From: Planctomycetota bacterium
GTDB taxonomy: Bacteria; Planctomycetota; Phycisphaerae; UBA1845; PWPN01
Assembly: GCA_020346805.1 (NCBI GenBank)
Contig: CP070790.1
Location: forward strand, 4,082,410-4,101,635
DNA length: 19,226 bases
Direction: 5' to 3'
Made by a program: the position numbers and the translations under genes. Under the pieces are notes generated by a model. It saw only the letters and a list, made by a program, of their open reading frames with translations, was not told where the DNA came from and searched no databases. Shown in pieces: positions 6,990 to 16,156 of the stretch. Position 1 is the stretch's first letter; every line of letters starts with the position of its first letter.

Positions 6990-7724
6990 ATGACTTCAGA
7001 ACGATTGCTCGAAAGGTTTTTACCATCGTTATTAGCTGGCCGTCGTCAAGAATGCAGGGATGTACTGGATGATGCCATGCAACAGGGAATTGAGCCGAGG
7101 CAACTTTATGAAAATATGATATGGCGGGCCATGGAAAATATTGAACAGTTATATCATGAAGACAAGATCAACCTGGCAACAGAACATATGGCCACACGAA
7201 TCAACAGAACATTGGCCGATCAGATACAACCACATTTGCCGAGAAAAGAGTCTAACGGCAAGAACATTTTGATAACCTGTGCCGACGGCGAGCCGGAAGA
7301 GCTGGGAGCACAGATGTGTGCAGATTTATTTGAAGCGGATGGTTGGGATGTATTTTTTGTTGGAGGTGGGGTACCCAACGATGAAATACTTTCATTGGTT
7401 GGCAGTCTGCGCCCCGAAATACTGTTGATATTTGGAACCCAGCCGACAGGGGTGCCCAATGTTCGCAGGTTAATCGATCTAATTCGGGAAATTGGGACCA
7501 ATCCAACAATGAATATTATGATTTCCGGGGGGGTATTTAACCGGGCCGAGGGATTATGGGAAGAAATAAAGGCCGACTTATTTGCCCCAACTGCGGCAGA
7601 GGCGCTGATCATTGCCAACGAGGCCATGCCGCGCGAGCCGGAGATACGTATTCCTGGTGCCCCGAAAAAACGTCGTCGACGCAGAAGACCTCCATTACTG
7701 GCCCAGATGGAATCTGAGATGTAA
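6990..7724 (+). CDS. CarH-like helical plus B12-binding-fold protein lacking the cobalamin histidine, basic tail
   Basis: A 244-residue soluble protein. Residues 1-85 are helical and include LYHEDKINLATEHMATR with the E65-H66 pair seen in the helical cap domain (B12-binding_2) of CarH/LitR-type photoreceptors and corrinoid proteins. Residues 90-210 form a B12-binding Rossmann-like domain: ILITCADGEPEELGAQM, then DGWDVFFVGGGVPNDEI, ILLIFGTQP and IMISGGVF. In place of the D/E-x-H-x-x-G cobalamin motif it has E101-P-E103-E-L-G106, so the axial histidine is replaced by glutamate. There is no MerR-type DNA-binding domain; instead the tail holds K226-K-R-R-R-R-R-R233, a possible nucleic-acid or phosphate-binding patch. 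Start chosen at 6990 because ACGGAG precedes it by six bases; an upstream GTG at 6930 lacks such a site. The gene stands alone before the ATP synthase operon. The fold is fairly certain, its ligand and role are not. Confidence 0.75.
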   Translation: MTSERLLERFLPSLLAGRRQECRDVLDDAMQQGIEPRQLYENMIWRAMENIEQLYHEDKINLATEHMATRINRTLADQIQPHLPRKESNGKNILITCADGEPEELGAQMCADLFEADGWDVFFVGGGVPNDEILSLVGSLRPEILLIFGTQPTGVPNVRRLIDLIREIGTNPTMNIMISGGVFNRAEGLWEEIKADLFAPTAAEALIIANEAMPREPEIRIPGAPKKRRRRRRPPLLAQMESEM

Positions 7725-8141
7725 AACAAAAGAAATAATAAACATAATCTATAAAAAGCCTCGTAGATGTGCAGAGAAGCAAGGAAGCTTGTGCATGTCT
7801 GCGAGGCTTATTTATGTGGTTTGTACATGAAACAAAGGTGTGTATTGATAAATAACACATCAGAGTATACAAATAATAATGGGAGCGTGTATATTTGAAT
7901 CATATACGATAGAATTGAAAGACATACAATTTGAGACATTAATTCTGTAAATATGATTTAGGGTAGCAAACTGTACGCAAAGGAAACAGACTCGATAAAT
8001 TTACAGGATTTACAAATCGGTAAAATAAAAGATATGAAAACGAGAGTTCAGATTAAATTATAATATGGTCATAAATAGATACCATATGAAATAAGCAAAG
8101 TCTATACTCAGGTAAGTAACCATAAAAAGAATTTCAATGAT
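7725..8141 (+). promoter_or_regulatory. AT-rich leader and promoter region of the ATP synthase operon
   Basis: No gene seen. After the hairpin at 7756-7809 the sequence is AT-rich. Two weak promoter candidates exist: TTGAAA (7915-7920), 17 bases, ATTAAT (7938-7943); and a perfect TATAAT (8059-8064) without a good -35. Directly overlapping the latter is an inverted repeat ATATGGT (8063-8069) with ACCATAT (8081-8087), which could be an operator or leader hairpin. No recognised riboswitch is visible. Confidence 0.35.
7756..7809 (+). terminator. Long 18-bp hairpin after the B12-fold gene, probable terminator or small RNA
   Basis: Arms 7756-7773 and 7792-7809 pair over all 18 positions, three of them G.U wobbles that exist only in plus-strand RNA. 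The 18-base apex can add AAGC-AAGGAA-GCTT. The hairpin starts 31 bases beyond the stop at 7724 and is followed by TTATTTAT, a weak U-rich tail. It is best read as the terminator of the B12-fold gene, though its length is unusual. Confidence 0.6.
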
Positions 8142-8438
8142 ATGATGACCTCATTAGGCGATAAAAAGGCCGGTAAACGGATAACATCGGGATCGATGCG
8201 ATTGGCGGGTACGGGAGTGGAGTTGGCCGCCACTATAGTAGTAGCGTGCCTGCTGGGCTATTGGATCGATCGCAGATTTGAGAGCGGGCCATGGGGGTTG
8301 GTAATATGTTCGGTTTTAGGCATAGTGGGGGGGCTGTACAATATGATCCGGCAATCTGTGCAAGAGCTCTTTGGGAATGCGGAAAATGAGGAACATAAGG
8401 AGGGAGCAAAATCTGAGAACAACAGTGCGGAGTCCTGA
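8142..8438 (+). CDS. atpZ: AtpZ/AtpI-type ATP synthase accessory membrane protein
   Basis: Small membrane protein of the putative F0F1-ATPase-associated AtpZ family, thought to help c-ring assembly or magnesium supply. The 98 residues contain two predicted membrane helices joined by the family hallmark: GVELAATIVVACLLGYWIDRRF then GPWGLVICSVLGIVGGLYNM, ending in a charged cytoplasmic tail. This GYWxDR..PW..GxxxGxxxGxxN pattern is characteristic. Two adjacent ATG codons (8142, 8145) are possible starts; no strong ribosome-binding site precedes either, only an A-rich AAAAAGAA. It is the first gene of the ATP synthase operon and is separated by five bases from the next gene. Confidence 0.8.
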   Translation: MMTSLGDKKAGKRITSGSMRLAGTGVELAATIVVACLLGYWIDRRFESGPWGLVICSVLGIVGGLYNMIRQSVQELFGNAENEEHKEGAKSENNSAES

Positions 8439-8443
8439 GGCGG

Positions 8444-8848
8444 ATGGCAAATAGGACTGCACGAATACCGGGAAACTTGTTATTATGGCCGCTGGTTGGC
8501 TCGGCGTTAATGGCCGGGATAGGTTATTTCCCGACCTTATCGATCACGGGCCAATCTGGGGTCGAAGCGATGATAATCGCTCAGGTAGTGGTACTGGTGG
8601 TAGTATATGTTACACTCATATCGGCCATATACCGGATGATTGATGCAGACAAAAGCAGACGTTTTCAAATTGTTTTACAAGCGGGAGCCATACGGTTTAT
8701 CTTGACCTTGGTAATAAGTATTGTGGTGGCATGGAAATGCAACTTCAGAATGGAAGTATTTCTGATATGGGTGGTCATTGCTTATATTCTGATGATTAAC
8801 ATCGAGACCCTGAGTTTGATTTACTGGAATAAAAAGTTGGGTAATTGA
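8444..8848 (+). CDS. Small membrane protein in the AtpI (subunit I) position of the ATP synthase operon
   Basis: A 134-residue integral membrane protein with about four hydrophobic segments (roughly residues 11-30, 42-63, 78-96 and 103-125) and basic inter-helix loops, e.g. YRMIDADKSRRF. It has no strong motif I can name, but size, topology and position between atpZ and atpB match ATP synthase protein I, an assembly factor for the c ring. GAGGCGG lies just before the ATG. The stop TGA overlaps the atpB ATG by one base (TGATG), implying translational coupling. Assignment rests mainly on context. Confidence 0.6.
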   Translation: MANRTARIPGNLLLWPLVGSALMAGIGYFPTLSITGQSGVEAMIIAQVVVLVVVYVTLISAIYRMIDADKSRRFQIVLQAGAIRFILTLVISIVVAWKCNFRMEVFLIWVVIAYILMINIETLSLIYWNKKLGN

Positions 8849-9729
8849 TGATTGACGAATTTCTGGCCGCCGGTTTCAATCCTCTGACCCACGTTGTGGA
8901 TTACGTGTGGTACAGTGCGGGGGATGGTCGTTTTACCATCCTGTCCAACCACATCATAATGATGTTGTTAGCGGCTGTTTTGCTGATTGTTTTCATGCCC
9001 CGGCTGGTGCGGGTTCCCAAAGAGGGTGATGAAATCGATCAGCTTACTCCTAGAGGTTCGCAAAATGTTATTGAAATCATATGCCAGTTCCTGCGCGATT
9101 ATGTAGCCAAACCGAATCTCGGTGAATATACAGATCGATTTGTGCCATATATCTGGAGCGTGTTTTTCTTCATTCTGACTTGTAATGTTCTGGGTTTGCT
9201 CCCTCTGGAGCCGATTACCAAGCCGATCTTTGGTCATGGTATCTACGGAACCGCTACCGGTAACACATGGGTCACCGGTACTTTGGCAATATGTACGCTG
9301 CTGATGATTGTGGTCAATGGTTTAAGGCTTAATGGATTTGCCTATGTGAAGCACTTTTTCATGGGTCCTTTTCCGCTCAATATTCTGATCGCGTTTCTTG
9401 AAGTGGTCGGATTGGTGGCCAAGACTTTTGCCCTGGCTCTTCGATTGTTCATCAATATGTGTACCGGTCATATTCTGCTGGCGATATTGGTGAGTTTTGT
9501 CGGAATGGCCGCGGCGGTTGGGGCCATGGTTGGTATCCTGGTTTCAGTACCGGTTATTCTGGGCAGTGCTGCCATTACCCTGCTTGAATTGTTTGTGGCG
9601 TTTTTGCAGGCATTTATCTTCACTTTCCTGAGTTGTGTGTTTATCGGCCAGGCGGTTGTTATCCATCACCCCCATAAACATGATGATAGTAGACGGGTTT
9701 TGCGCGAGGAGGGAGAGACTAAAGCATAA
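8848..9729 (+). CDS. atpB: ATP synthase F0 subunit a
   Basis: Stator membrane subunit that forms the proton half-channels of F0 against the c ring. The essential arginine is R199 in FALALRLFINMCTGH (E. coli aR210), and the last helices carry LFVAFLQAFIFTFLSCVFIG, as expected. Length 293 residues, slightly longer than E. coli (271), with a C-terminal HHPHKHDD histidine-rich cytoplasmic tail. I start at ATG 8848, coupled to the preceding stop codon; an in-frame TTG at 8845 is a less likely start. The 121-base gap to atpE is larger than the other spacing nearby and can fold. Confidence 0.96.
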   Translation: MIDEFLAAGFNPLTHVVDYVWYSAGDGRFTILSNHIIMMLLAAVLLIVFMPRLVRVPKEGDEIDQLTPRGSQNVIEIICQFLRDYVAKPNLGEYTDRFVPYIWSVFFFILTCNVLGLLPLEPITKPIFGHGIYGTATGNTWVTGTLAICTLLMIVVNGLRLNGFAYVKHFFMGPFPLNILIAFLEVVGLVAKTFALALRLFINMCTGHILLAILVSFVGMAAAVGAMVGILVSVPVILGSAAITLLELFVAFLQAFIFTFLSCVFIGQAVVIHHPHKHDDSRRVLREEGETKA

Positions 9730-9850
9730 TAAGAATAATATGCCGTGCTCGTGGTGTGGGACTGCGGGTCATGGGGCCGAGAGGCGGTGGCATTACTGGT
9801 AATCCGAAACTGTTCCCGCCGGTTTCAATAGATGAAAGGAAATTAAAATC
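9730..9850 (+). promoter_or_regulatory. Foldable intercistronic region before atpE
   Basis: ATGCC (9740-9744) pairs with GGCAT (9789-9793) and inside it CTCG (9748-9751) pairs with CGAG (9778-9781); a small hairpin ATTA-CTGG-TAAT follows. AAAGGAAA then precedes the atpE ATG. The layout is compatible with an mRNA structure affecting atpE translation, but pairing is modest. Confidence 0.3.
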
Positions 9851-10213
9851 ATGAAGTCCAGAGCATGGATATTAGTCCTGTTGGGATTGTTATTATTTAT
9901 TACGCCGGTATCAGCAGCGGAAGGAGCTGAGGATGAAGCGGCAACGGCATCGGATGCTGTTCGTTCATCAGGATTGTCCAGCAGTGGTATTGCCATGATT
10001 AGTGCGACCATTGGGGCAGCACTGGTGGTTATGGCCGGCGGTTACAGTATCAGTCGGATCGGCGGCAGCGCGGTCGAGTCTATGGCCCGTCAGCCCGAGG
10101 CCTCCGGTTCGATAAATGGTATTGCCCTGATTACTGCAGCCATGATTGAAGGTGCAACCCTGTTTGCCGTGCTGGTTTGTTTTTTAGCGGTATTTTGGGG
10201 CAGAAATCTCTGA
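9851..10213 (+). CDS. atpE: ATP synthase F0 subunit c with N-terminal signal peptide
   Basis: Proteolipid subunit forming the rotating c ring. It is 120 residues rather than about 80 because residues 1-22 form a signal peptide (hydrophobic core ending PVSA before AEGAEDEA) followed by an acidic linker to about residue 45. The hairpin core is canonical: helix 1, polar loop R80-Q-P82 and the ion-carrying carboxylate E100 in AAMIEGATLFA. The residues after E100 are G-A rather than S-T, arguing for proton rather than sodium coupling. The helix-1 glycine motif is altered: where E. coli has G23-x-A-x-G27-x-G29 this protein has A62-x-G64-x-S66-x-S68. AAGGAAA precedes the start. Identification is certain; the signal peptide prediction is visual. 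Confidence 0.95.
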   Translation: MKSRAWILVLLGLLLFITPVSAAEGAEDEAATASDAVRSSGLSSSGIAMISATIGAALVVMAGGYSISRIGGSAVESMARQPEASGSINGIALITAAMIEGATLFAVLVCFLAVFWGRNL

Positions 10214-10221
10214 TTAACATA

Positions 10222-10294
10222 GTTGCGGTCGTCTGACGAAGACTCTGAAAGTCTCCCCCAGGGCCTTCATCGGCTTAGTTGGCCATCCCGCAAC
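10222..10294 (+). ncRNA. Candidate multi-hairpin intercistronic RNA structure between atpE and atpF
   Basis: GTTGCGG (10222-10228) pairs perfectly with CCGCAAC (10288-10294), enclosing three hairpins in series: TCGT-CTG-ACGA (10229-10239), AGACT-CTGAA-AGTCT (10240-10254) and GGCC..GGCC (10262-10265 with 10281-10284). The element starts nine bases after the atpE stop and ends 16 bases before the atpF ATG. It is not a tRNA: there is no T-arm or anticodon arm in the right place. It may protect the atpE message or limit atpF translation. Confidence 0.4.
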
Positions 10295-10310
10295 AGAAGG
10301 ATATGGCAGG

Positions 10311-10904
10311 ATGCTCATAGATAATACCGGGATATCATTGGCTTTGTTGATTTGTGCCTCTAATGTGAATGCAGCATTGGGTGCTGAAGAAAATAGCGTG
10401 ACTCTCTTCAGCGGTGACCTTTTCATCGCCATCTCCACATTATTGATATTTTTTGTGGTGGTAATAGTACTGGGCAAATTCGCCTGGGGTCCGATGTTGA
10501 GGGGATTGCAGAAACGTGAGAATTTTATCCGTGAATCTTTAGAGTCAGCCCAGCGAGATCGTGAGGCGGCGGAAGCACGTTTGGCCGAATATGAAAAGAA
10601 ACTTGAAAATGCCTACGATGATGCATCGGCTATTGTGGATGCAAGCCGGTGCGAAGGAGATAATGTAAGGCGGCAGATTGAGGCCGATGCTCGCGATGAT
10701 GCCCGGAAGATGATCGAACGGGCCAAGCGCGAAATTACCAATGCCCGCGATGAGGCTCTGGGAGAATTATACAATCGTGCTTCCCATCTGGTGATGGAAA
10801 TGGCCGGAAGTGTACTTAAAAGACAATTGACTCCGGAAGATCATGAGAAGCTCATCCGGCAAGCCTTGAGAGAATTGCGCAAAGAGCCCGGCAGCCAAAA
10901 TTGA
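10311..10904 (+). CDS. atpF: ATP synthase F0 subunit b
   Basis: Peripheral-stalk subunit that anchors F1 to F0. After a short N-terminal hydrophobic stretch ending near ASNVNAALGAEE, which resembles a second signal peptide, a single membrane helix (about residues 34-56, LFIAISTLLIFFVVVIVLGKF) leads into FAWGPMLRGLQKRENFI, matching the b-subunit FVWPPIMxxLxxRxxxI pattern. The remainder is a long charged heptad coiled coil rich in Ala, Glu, Arg. Length 197 residues versus 156 in E. coli, the surplus being the N-terminal extension and C-terminus. Its start has only GGCAGG directly before the ATG. It lies between the c and delta subunit genes as expected. Confidence 0.92.
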   Translation: MLIDNTGISLALLICASNVNAALGAEENSVTLFSGDLFIAISTLLIFFVVVIVLGKFAWGPMLRGLQKRENFIRESLESAQRDREAAEARLAEYEKKLENAYDDASAIVDASRCEGDNVRRQIEADARDDARKMIERAKREITNARDEALGELYNRASHLVMEMAGSVLKRQLTPEDHEKLIRQALRELRKEPGSQN

Positions 10905-10952
10905 CGATTTACCGGCAAATTACATTTGAAGTTGTGATCAGGTGAATTATAT

Positions 10953-11552
10953 ATGGCTCAACAGAATACGGAAATCCAAGCAATAGCCGACGTTTATGCC
11001 GAAGGTCTCCTGGAGGCGGCTGACGAGAAGGGCCAAGCCGAGCAAGTGGCCGCCGAGTTCGCCGATCTGATTGCCTATATGGATCGGAATCCTGATTTTG
11101 ACGTGTTTATGACTGCCGAGTCGGTGGACGACGATCCCCGCCACGCGTCCCTGGAGAAGCTTTTCCGTGGAAGGATGAACGATTTATTACTTAACCTCTT
11201 GCAGGTATTGAATAAACGATCAAGATGCAGCCTCATTCGAGGCATACAACGCGGACTTGAGATACGTATAAAGGAGAGACATCAGCAGATCGAAGTTGTA
11301 GTGGAAACGGCATTACCCCTCACCGATGATCTGAGGGATGCAATTGCCGAAGATGTCGGTCAGTGGATGGAGAAAAAGGCGCTATTGATTGAAAAAGTCA
11401 ATCCGGATTTGATCGGCGGCGTGGTAATCCATGTTGGTGATATTCGTATTGACGGCAGTGTGGCATCGAGCATGCATGCTATATGCAGGCGACTGTACGA
11501 ACGGGCAATTAAGGAAATTAATAGTGGGCGCGGCTACAGCGTAGAGGCGTGA
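10953..11552 (+). CDS. atpH: ATP synthase F1 subunit delta
   Basis: Connects the top of the F1 alpha3beta3 head to subunit b. The N-terminal six-helix domain begins with YAEGLLEAADEKGQ, and the C-terminal segment VNPDLIGGVVIHVGDIRIDGSV matches the family's VDPxLIGGxxxxxGxxxxDxSV signature, the most diagnostic part. Length 199 residues is slightly above E. coli (177). AGGTGA precedes the ATG by nine bases. It is 48 bases after atpF and 43 bases before atpA, consistent with the standard operon order. Confidence 0.93.
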   Translation: MAQQNTEIQAIADVYAEGLLEAADEKGQAEQVAAEFADLIAYMDRNPDFDVFMTAESVDDDPRHASLEKLFRGRMNDLLLNLLQVLNKRSRCSLIRGIQRGLEIRIKERHQQIEVVVETALPLTDDLRDAIAEDVGQWMEKKALLIEKVNPDLIGGVVIHVGDIRIDGSVASSMHAICRRLYERAIKEINSGRGYSVEA

Positions 11553-11595
11553 TCCATATAGCTGCATAATCGCTTAATGATAAGGTAAAGATGAC

Positions 11596-13254
11596 ATGAA
11601 GTTCAGAGTCGATGAAATTGCATCGGTAATCAAGCAGGAAATCGCACAATATCAAAGCGAGATCGATGTTGCCCAGGTTGGAAAGGTATTGGAAGTAGGT
11701 GATGGGATTGCCAGGATCTACGGTCTGGGCAAAGCGATGGCCGGCGAGATGCTGGAATTCGAGAACGGGGCCATCGGTCAGGTATTCAATCTGGAGGATA
11801 ATTCAATCGGAGCCGTGGTTCTCGGCGATTATCTTGAAATTAAGGAAGGCGATACCGTTCGCGGCACCGGCCAACTTTTATCGGTGCCGGTAGGCGATGC
11901 CATGGTCGGCCGAGTAGTCGATCCTCTGGGTAGGCCCTTGGATGATCAGGGTGCCATAGATTCGTCTCATCGCCGACCACTTGAGTCTAATGCGCCAGGT
12001 ATTGCTGAACGTCAGCCCGTCGATGAGCCTTTACAGACCGGTATAAAGGCTATCGACAGCATGATTCCTATTGGCCGGGGCCAGCGCGAACTCATTATCG
12101 GCGACCGCAAGACCGGTAAGACGGCAATTGCAGTGGATACCATTATCGACCAAAAGAATTCGGATGTTATTTGTGTTTATGTGGCCATCGGGCAGAAAGA
12201 ATCCACCATTGCCGGTGTAGTGGATGTCCTGCGTAAGAATGGAGCGATGGATTACACCATTGTGGTTGCCGCCGGCAGCTCCGATCCGGCACCCTTGCAG
12301 TATATCGCTCCCTATGCCGGCACGGCCATGGCTGAATACTTCATGTACCAGCAGGGTCGGGACACCTTATGTGTTTATGACGATTTGTCCAAGCAGGCGG
12401 CGGCATACCGGCAGTTATCACTGCTGCTGAGGCGCCCGCCGGGACGCGAGGCTTATCCCGGTGATGTTTTTTATATCCACAGCCGGTTGCTCGAACGCTC
12501 GTGCAAGCTGGCCAATCAATACATGATTGTCCCTGCATCCGATCCACCAGATACCAGACCCACATCAGATACCAAAATTTATATTGGTGTCCCAGGCAAG
12601 GTAGAGGCCGAAGAGGATCTGAAGAAATTGGATTCTGACAAACACGAGATTCGCATAATACCCGGTACCGGTGGTTCAATGACCGCTTTACCGATGGTTG
12701 AAACCCTGGAAGGAGAGGTGTCGGCTTACATTCCCACCAATATGATTTCGATTACCGACGGTCAGATTTATCTGGAACCCGATTTGTTCTTTGCCGGTTT
12801 TCGCCCGGCGATTAACGTGGGCATAAGCGTTTCGCGTGTGGGAGGTAAGGCACAGATAAAGGCCATGAAGAAGGTGGCCGGCTCGTTACGTCTGGACTTA
12901 GCCGCCTATCGCGAACTGGAAGCCTTTGCCCAGCTTGGCACCGAGCTTGACACCGCCACACAGCGACAATTGGATCGCGGCCAACGGATGGTCGAACTGC
13001 TCAAACAGGATCAATACGGCCCATATCATGTTATCGATCAGGTAATCAGCATCTTTGCCGGTACTCAGGGTTATTGTGACGATATTCCTCTGGAGCGTGT
13101 TGCCGATTTTGAAGAGGGGTTACTAAAGTATGTTCGCGACGCTTATTCCGAATTAAGGGATGGGATGATTGAGACTCTCGATCTTTCGGATGAGGCAAGT
13201 CAGGAATTGAAGGAGATTATTAAGGACTTCAAGAAGCGATTTATGTCTGCTTAA
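11596..13254 (+). CDS. atpA: ATP synthase F1 subunit alpha with an inserted segment
   Basis: Non-catalytic nucleotide-binding subunit of F1. The Walker A GDRKTGKT sits at residues 169-176, the same numbers as in E. coli, the Walker B region reads [13 protein letters not shown], and [25 protein letters not shown] and the arginine-finger region ISVSRVGG are conserved. At 552 residues it exceeds E. coli (513). The surplus lies mainly between KLAN (307) and SMTALP (361), where about 53 residues replace 17; the insert is rich in Asp, Glu, Lys and Pro and includes [21 protein letters not shown] at 11596 is used, following a TAAGGTAAAG stretch. Function is certain; the insert's role is unknown. Confidence 0.97.
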   Translation: MKFRVDEIASVIKQEIAQYQSEIDVAQVGKVLEVGDGIARIYGLGKAMAGEMLEFENGAIGQVFNLEDNSIGAVVLGDYLEIKEGDTVRGTGQLLSVPVGDAMVGRVVDPLGRPLDDQGAIDSSHRRPLESNAPGIAERQPVDEPLQTGIKAIDSMIPIGRGQRELIIGDRKTGKTAIAVDTIIDQKNSDVICVYVAIGQKESTIAGVVDVLRKNGAMDYTIVVAAGSSDPAPLQYIAPYAGTAMAEYFMYQQGRDTLCVYDDLSKQAAAYRQLSLLLRRPPGREAYPGDVFYIHSRLLERSCKLANQYMIVPASDPPDTRPTSDTKIYIGVPGKVEAEEDLKKLDSDKHEIRIIPGTGGSMTALPMVETLEGEVSAYIPTNMISITDGQIYLEPDLFFAGFRPAINVGISVSRVGGKAQIKAMKKVAGSLRLDLAAYRELEAFAQLGTELDTATQRQLDRGQRMVELLKQDQYGPYHVIDQVISIFAGTQGYCDDIPLERVADFEEGLLKYVRDAYSELRDGMIETLDLSDEASQELKEIIKDFKKRFMSA

Positions 13255-13289
13255 GGATGATAGTTTTTTTGATGTAGGGGTGGTTTGGT

Positions 13290-14168
13290 ATGGCCAGGGC
13301 CAGGGCGATTGTAAAGCGGCGCAGGGCCGCTCAGAATATCAGTAAGATTACACGGACTATGGAGTTGATTGCCACTGCCCGATTTCAGGCAGCGTTCAAT
13401 CGTGCCACTGCGACAAAACCGTATGCCGAAAAGTTGACCGAATTAGTCGAACAGTTGTCCCGCAGCCGGGATGATTTGGAACACCCGCTGCTGAAGATCA
13501 ATACCGAATCCAAACGTACGGTACTGTTAGTGATTACCAGCAATCACGGTTTGTGCGGTGGGTATAATACGTCGTTGTTGGAAGCCGCCCTTGAGCATAT
13601 TAACCAACGTGAAGATGCCGGCGAAAAGGTCGATCTGCAGGTGATGGGCAAGAAGGGCATCTTCTACTTTAAACACCTGGGGCGCGAATTGGCCGGTTCG
13701 GATACGCGTTTTGAAGACAAGCCCCAATTTGCCGAGGTTGAGCCCATTGCCCAACTTTTGATCGATAGCTACCAACGAAAACAAATCGATTCGGCTTATG
13801 TAATCTATATGAGGTTGTTATCCGCCGGTATTCAACGCGTGCACACCATGCAGTTGTTGCCCATTGAGCGGCCGACCTCTGAGGATCGGGCTGGATTAAG
13901 AGAGCCATCCCTGCAATACGAATTTACCCCGCCGCCCGAGGAATTATTAACCGAGTTGTTGCCGGCTGCAGTCAAGATCAGATTGTTTCAATGCTTCAAC
14001 GAGGCGGCGGTTAGCGAGCAGGTAGCCAGGATGGTAGCCATGAAGGCGGCTACCGACGCCGCTAATGACATGATCAGATTACTTAGCCGGCAGTATAACC
14101 GTGCCCGTCAGGCACAGATCACTTTTGAATTGCTGGATATTGTCAGCGGAGCGGAAGCCCTGCAATAA
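13290..14168 (+). CDS. atpG: ATP synthase F1 subunit gamma
   Basis: Central rotor shaft of F1. The two long terminal helices are recognisable: at the N-terminus RRRAAQNISKITRTMELIATARFQAA (residues 10-35, compare RI.S..NT.KITKAM.MVAA.K in the family), and at the C-terminus SEQVARMVAMKAATDAANDMI followed by YNRARQAQITFELLDIVSGAEAL. The central Rossmann-like part contains LVITSNHGLCGGYN, matching the family's SDRGLCGGLN. Length 292 residues equals the usual size. A weak AGGGG lies ten bases before the ATG. It lies between atpA and atpD as in most bacteria. Confidence 0.96.
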   Translation: MARARAIVKRRRAAQNISKITRTMELIATARFQAAFNRATATKPYAEKLTELVEQLSRSRDDLEHPLLKINTESKRTVLLVITSNHGLCGGYNTSLLEAALEHINQREDAGEKVDLQVMGKKGIFYFKHLGRELAGSDTRFEDKPQFAEVEPIAQLLIDSYQRKQIDSAYVIYMRLLSAGIQRVHTMQLLPIERPTSEDRAGLREPSLQYEFTPPPEELLTELLPAAVKIRLFQCFNEAAVSEQVARMVAMKAATDAANDMIRLLSRQYNRARQAQITFELLDIVSGAEALQ

Positions 14169-15659
<1,491 letters not shown>

Positions 15660-15744
15660 GAGTTCAATTTTTGTTAACAGAGCCACGAGGGCAAGCGAGT
15701 GGTGTATTGAAACAAGTGTGAGTCGGATTCGCAGGTAGCTGTGC
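15660..15744 (+). promoter_or_regulatory. Foldable intercistronic region before atpC
   Basis: TTCAAT (15663-15668) is complementary to the ATTGAA of the tgtattgaaac stretch near 15704, and inside it CCAC pairs with GTGG around gagggcaagcga. The gap is longer than those between most genes of this operon and could restrain translation of the substoichiometric epsilon subunit. The pairing is short and may be chance. Confidence 0.25.
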
Positions 15745-16143
15745 ATGTCTGAAAAAAGCTTTACATGCAGCGTGATCACGCCTGAAAGGCAGGTCTACGA
15801 GAGCGAAGTAGATTCTGTGGTTATCCCCGCCCACGATGGCGAGATGGGCATCCTGTTTAATCATGCCCCCTTGATCTGTAAGTTGGGGACCGGGGCCATG
15901 CGTGTACGCAAAGGTAACGACCAACAGGCCTGGTTTCTCGATGCCGGCTTTGTCCAAGTGATCGAGAATCGGGTGATTGTGCTGGCTCAACGGGCCCTGC
16001 GTTCGGATCAGATAGATCGAGATCAAGCTGAAGGGATGTTGGCCGAAGCCCGGGCTATGAAGGTTACCGACGAGATCAGCTACCGTAATAAAGTCCATGC
16101 CCAAGCGGTTGCCCGCGCCCAATTACGTATTACTGGTAAATAA
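15745..16143 (+). CDS. atpC: ATP synthase F1 subunit epsilon
   Basis: Small rotor subunit that couples gamma to the c ring and can inhibit ATP hydrolysis. The 132 residues begin with FTCSVITPERQVYESEVDSVVIPAHDGEMGILFNHAPLI, matching the family beta-sandwich signature (VxxPxxxxxxxxxxxVxxPxxxGxxGxLxxHAPL), then GFVQVIENRVIVLAQRAL and a C-terminal helical pair. Start ATG at 15745 has only a weak AGGTAG upstream. It ends the ATP synthase operon and faces the secreted protein gene on the other strand; the structured repeat at 16157-16206 lies in between. Confidence 0.95.
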   Translation: MSEKSFTCSVITPERQVYESEVDSVVIPAHDGEMGILFNHAPLICKLGTGAMRVRKGNDQQAWFLDAGFVQVIENRVIVLAQRALRSDQIDRDQAEGMLAEARAMKVTDEISYRNKVHAQAVARAQLRITGK

Positions 16144-16156
16144 CATTGTATGCTTA

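Noticed and set aside
9851..10213. Sodium-coupled ATP synthase
   Set aside because: The residues after the ion-carrying glutamate are G-A-T rather than the E-S/T pattern of sodium-binding c subunits.
10222..10294. Possible tRNA from the 7-bp closing stem and 73-base length
   Set aside because: There is no TTC-type T-loop, no 5-bp T-stem beside the closing stem and no centred anticodon arm; the hairpins are in the wrong places.
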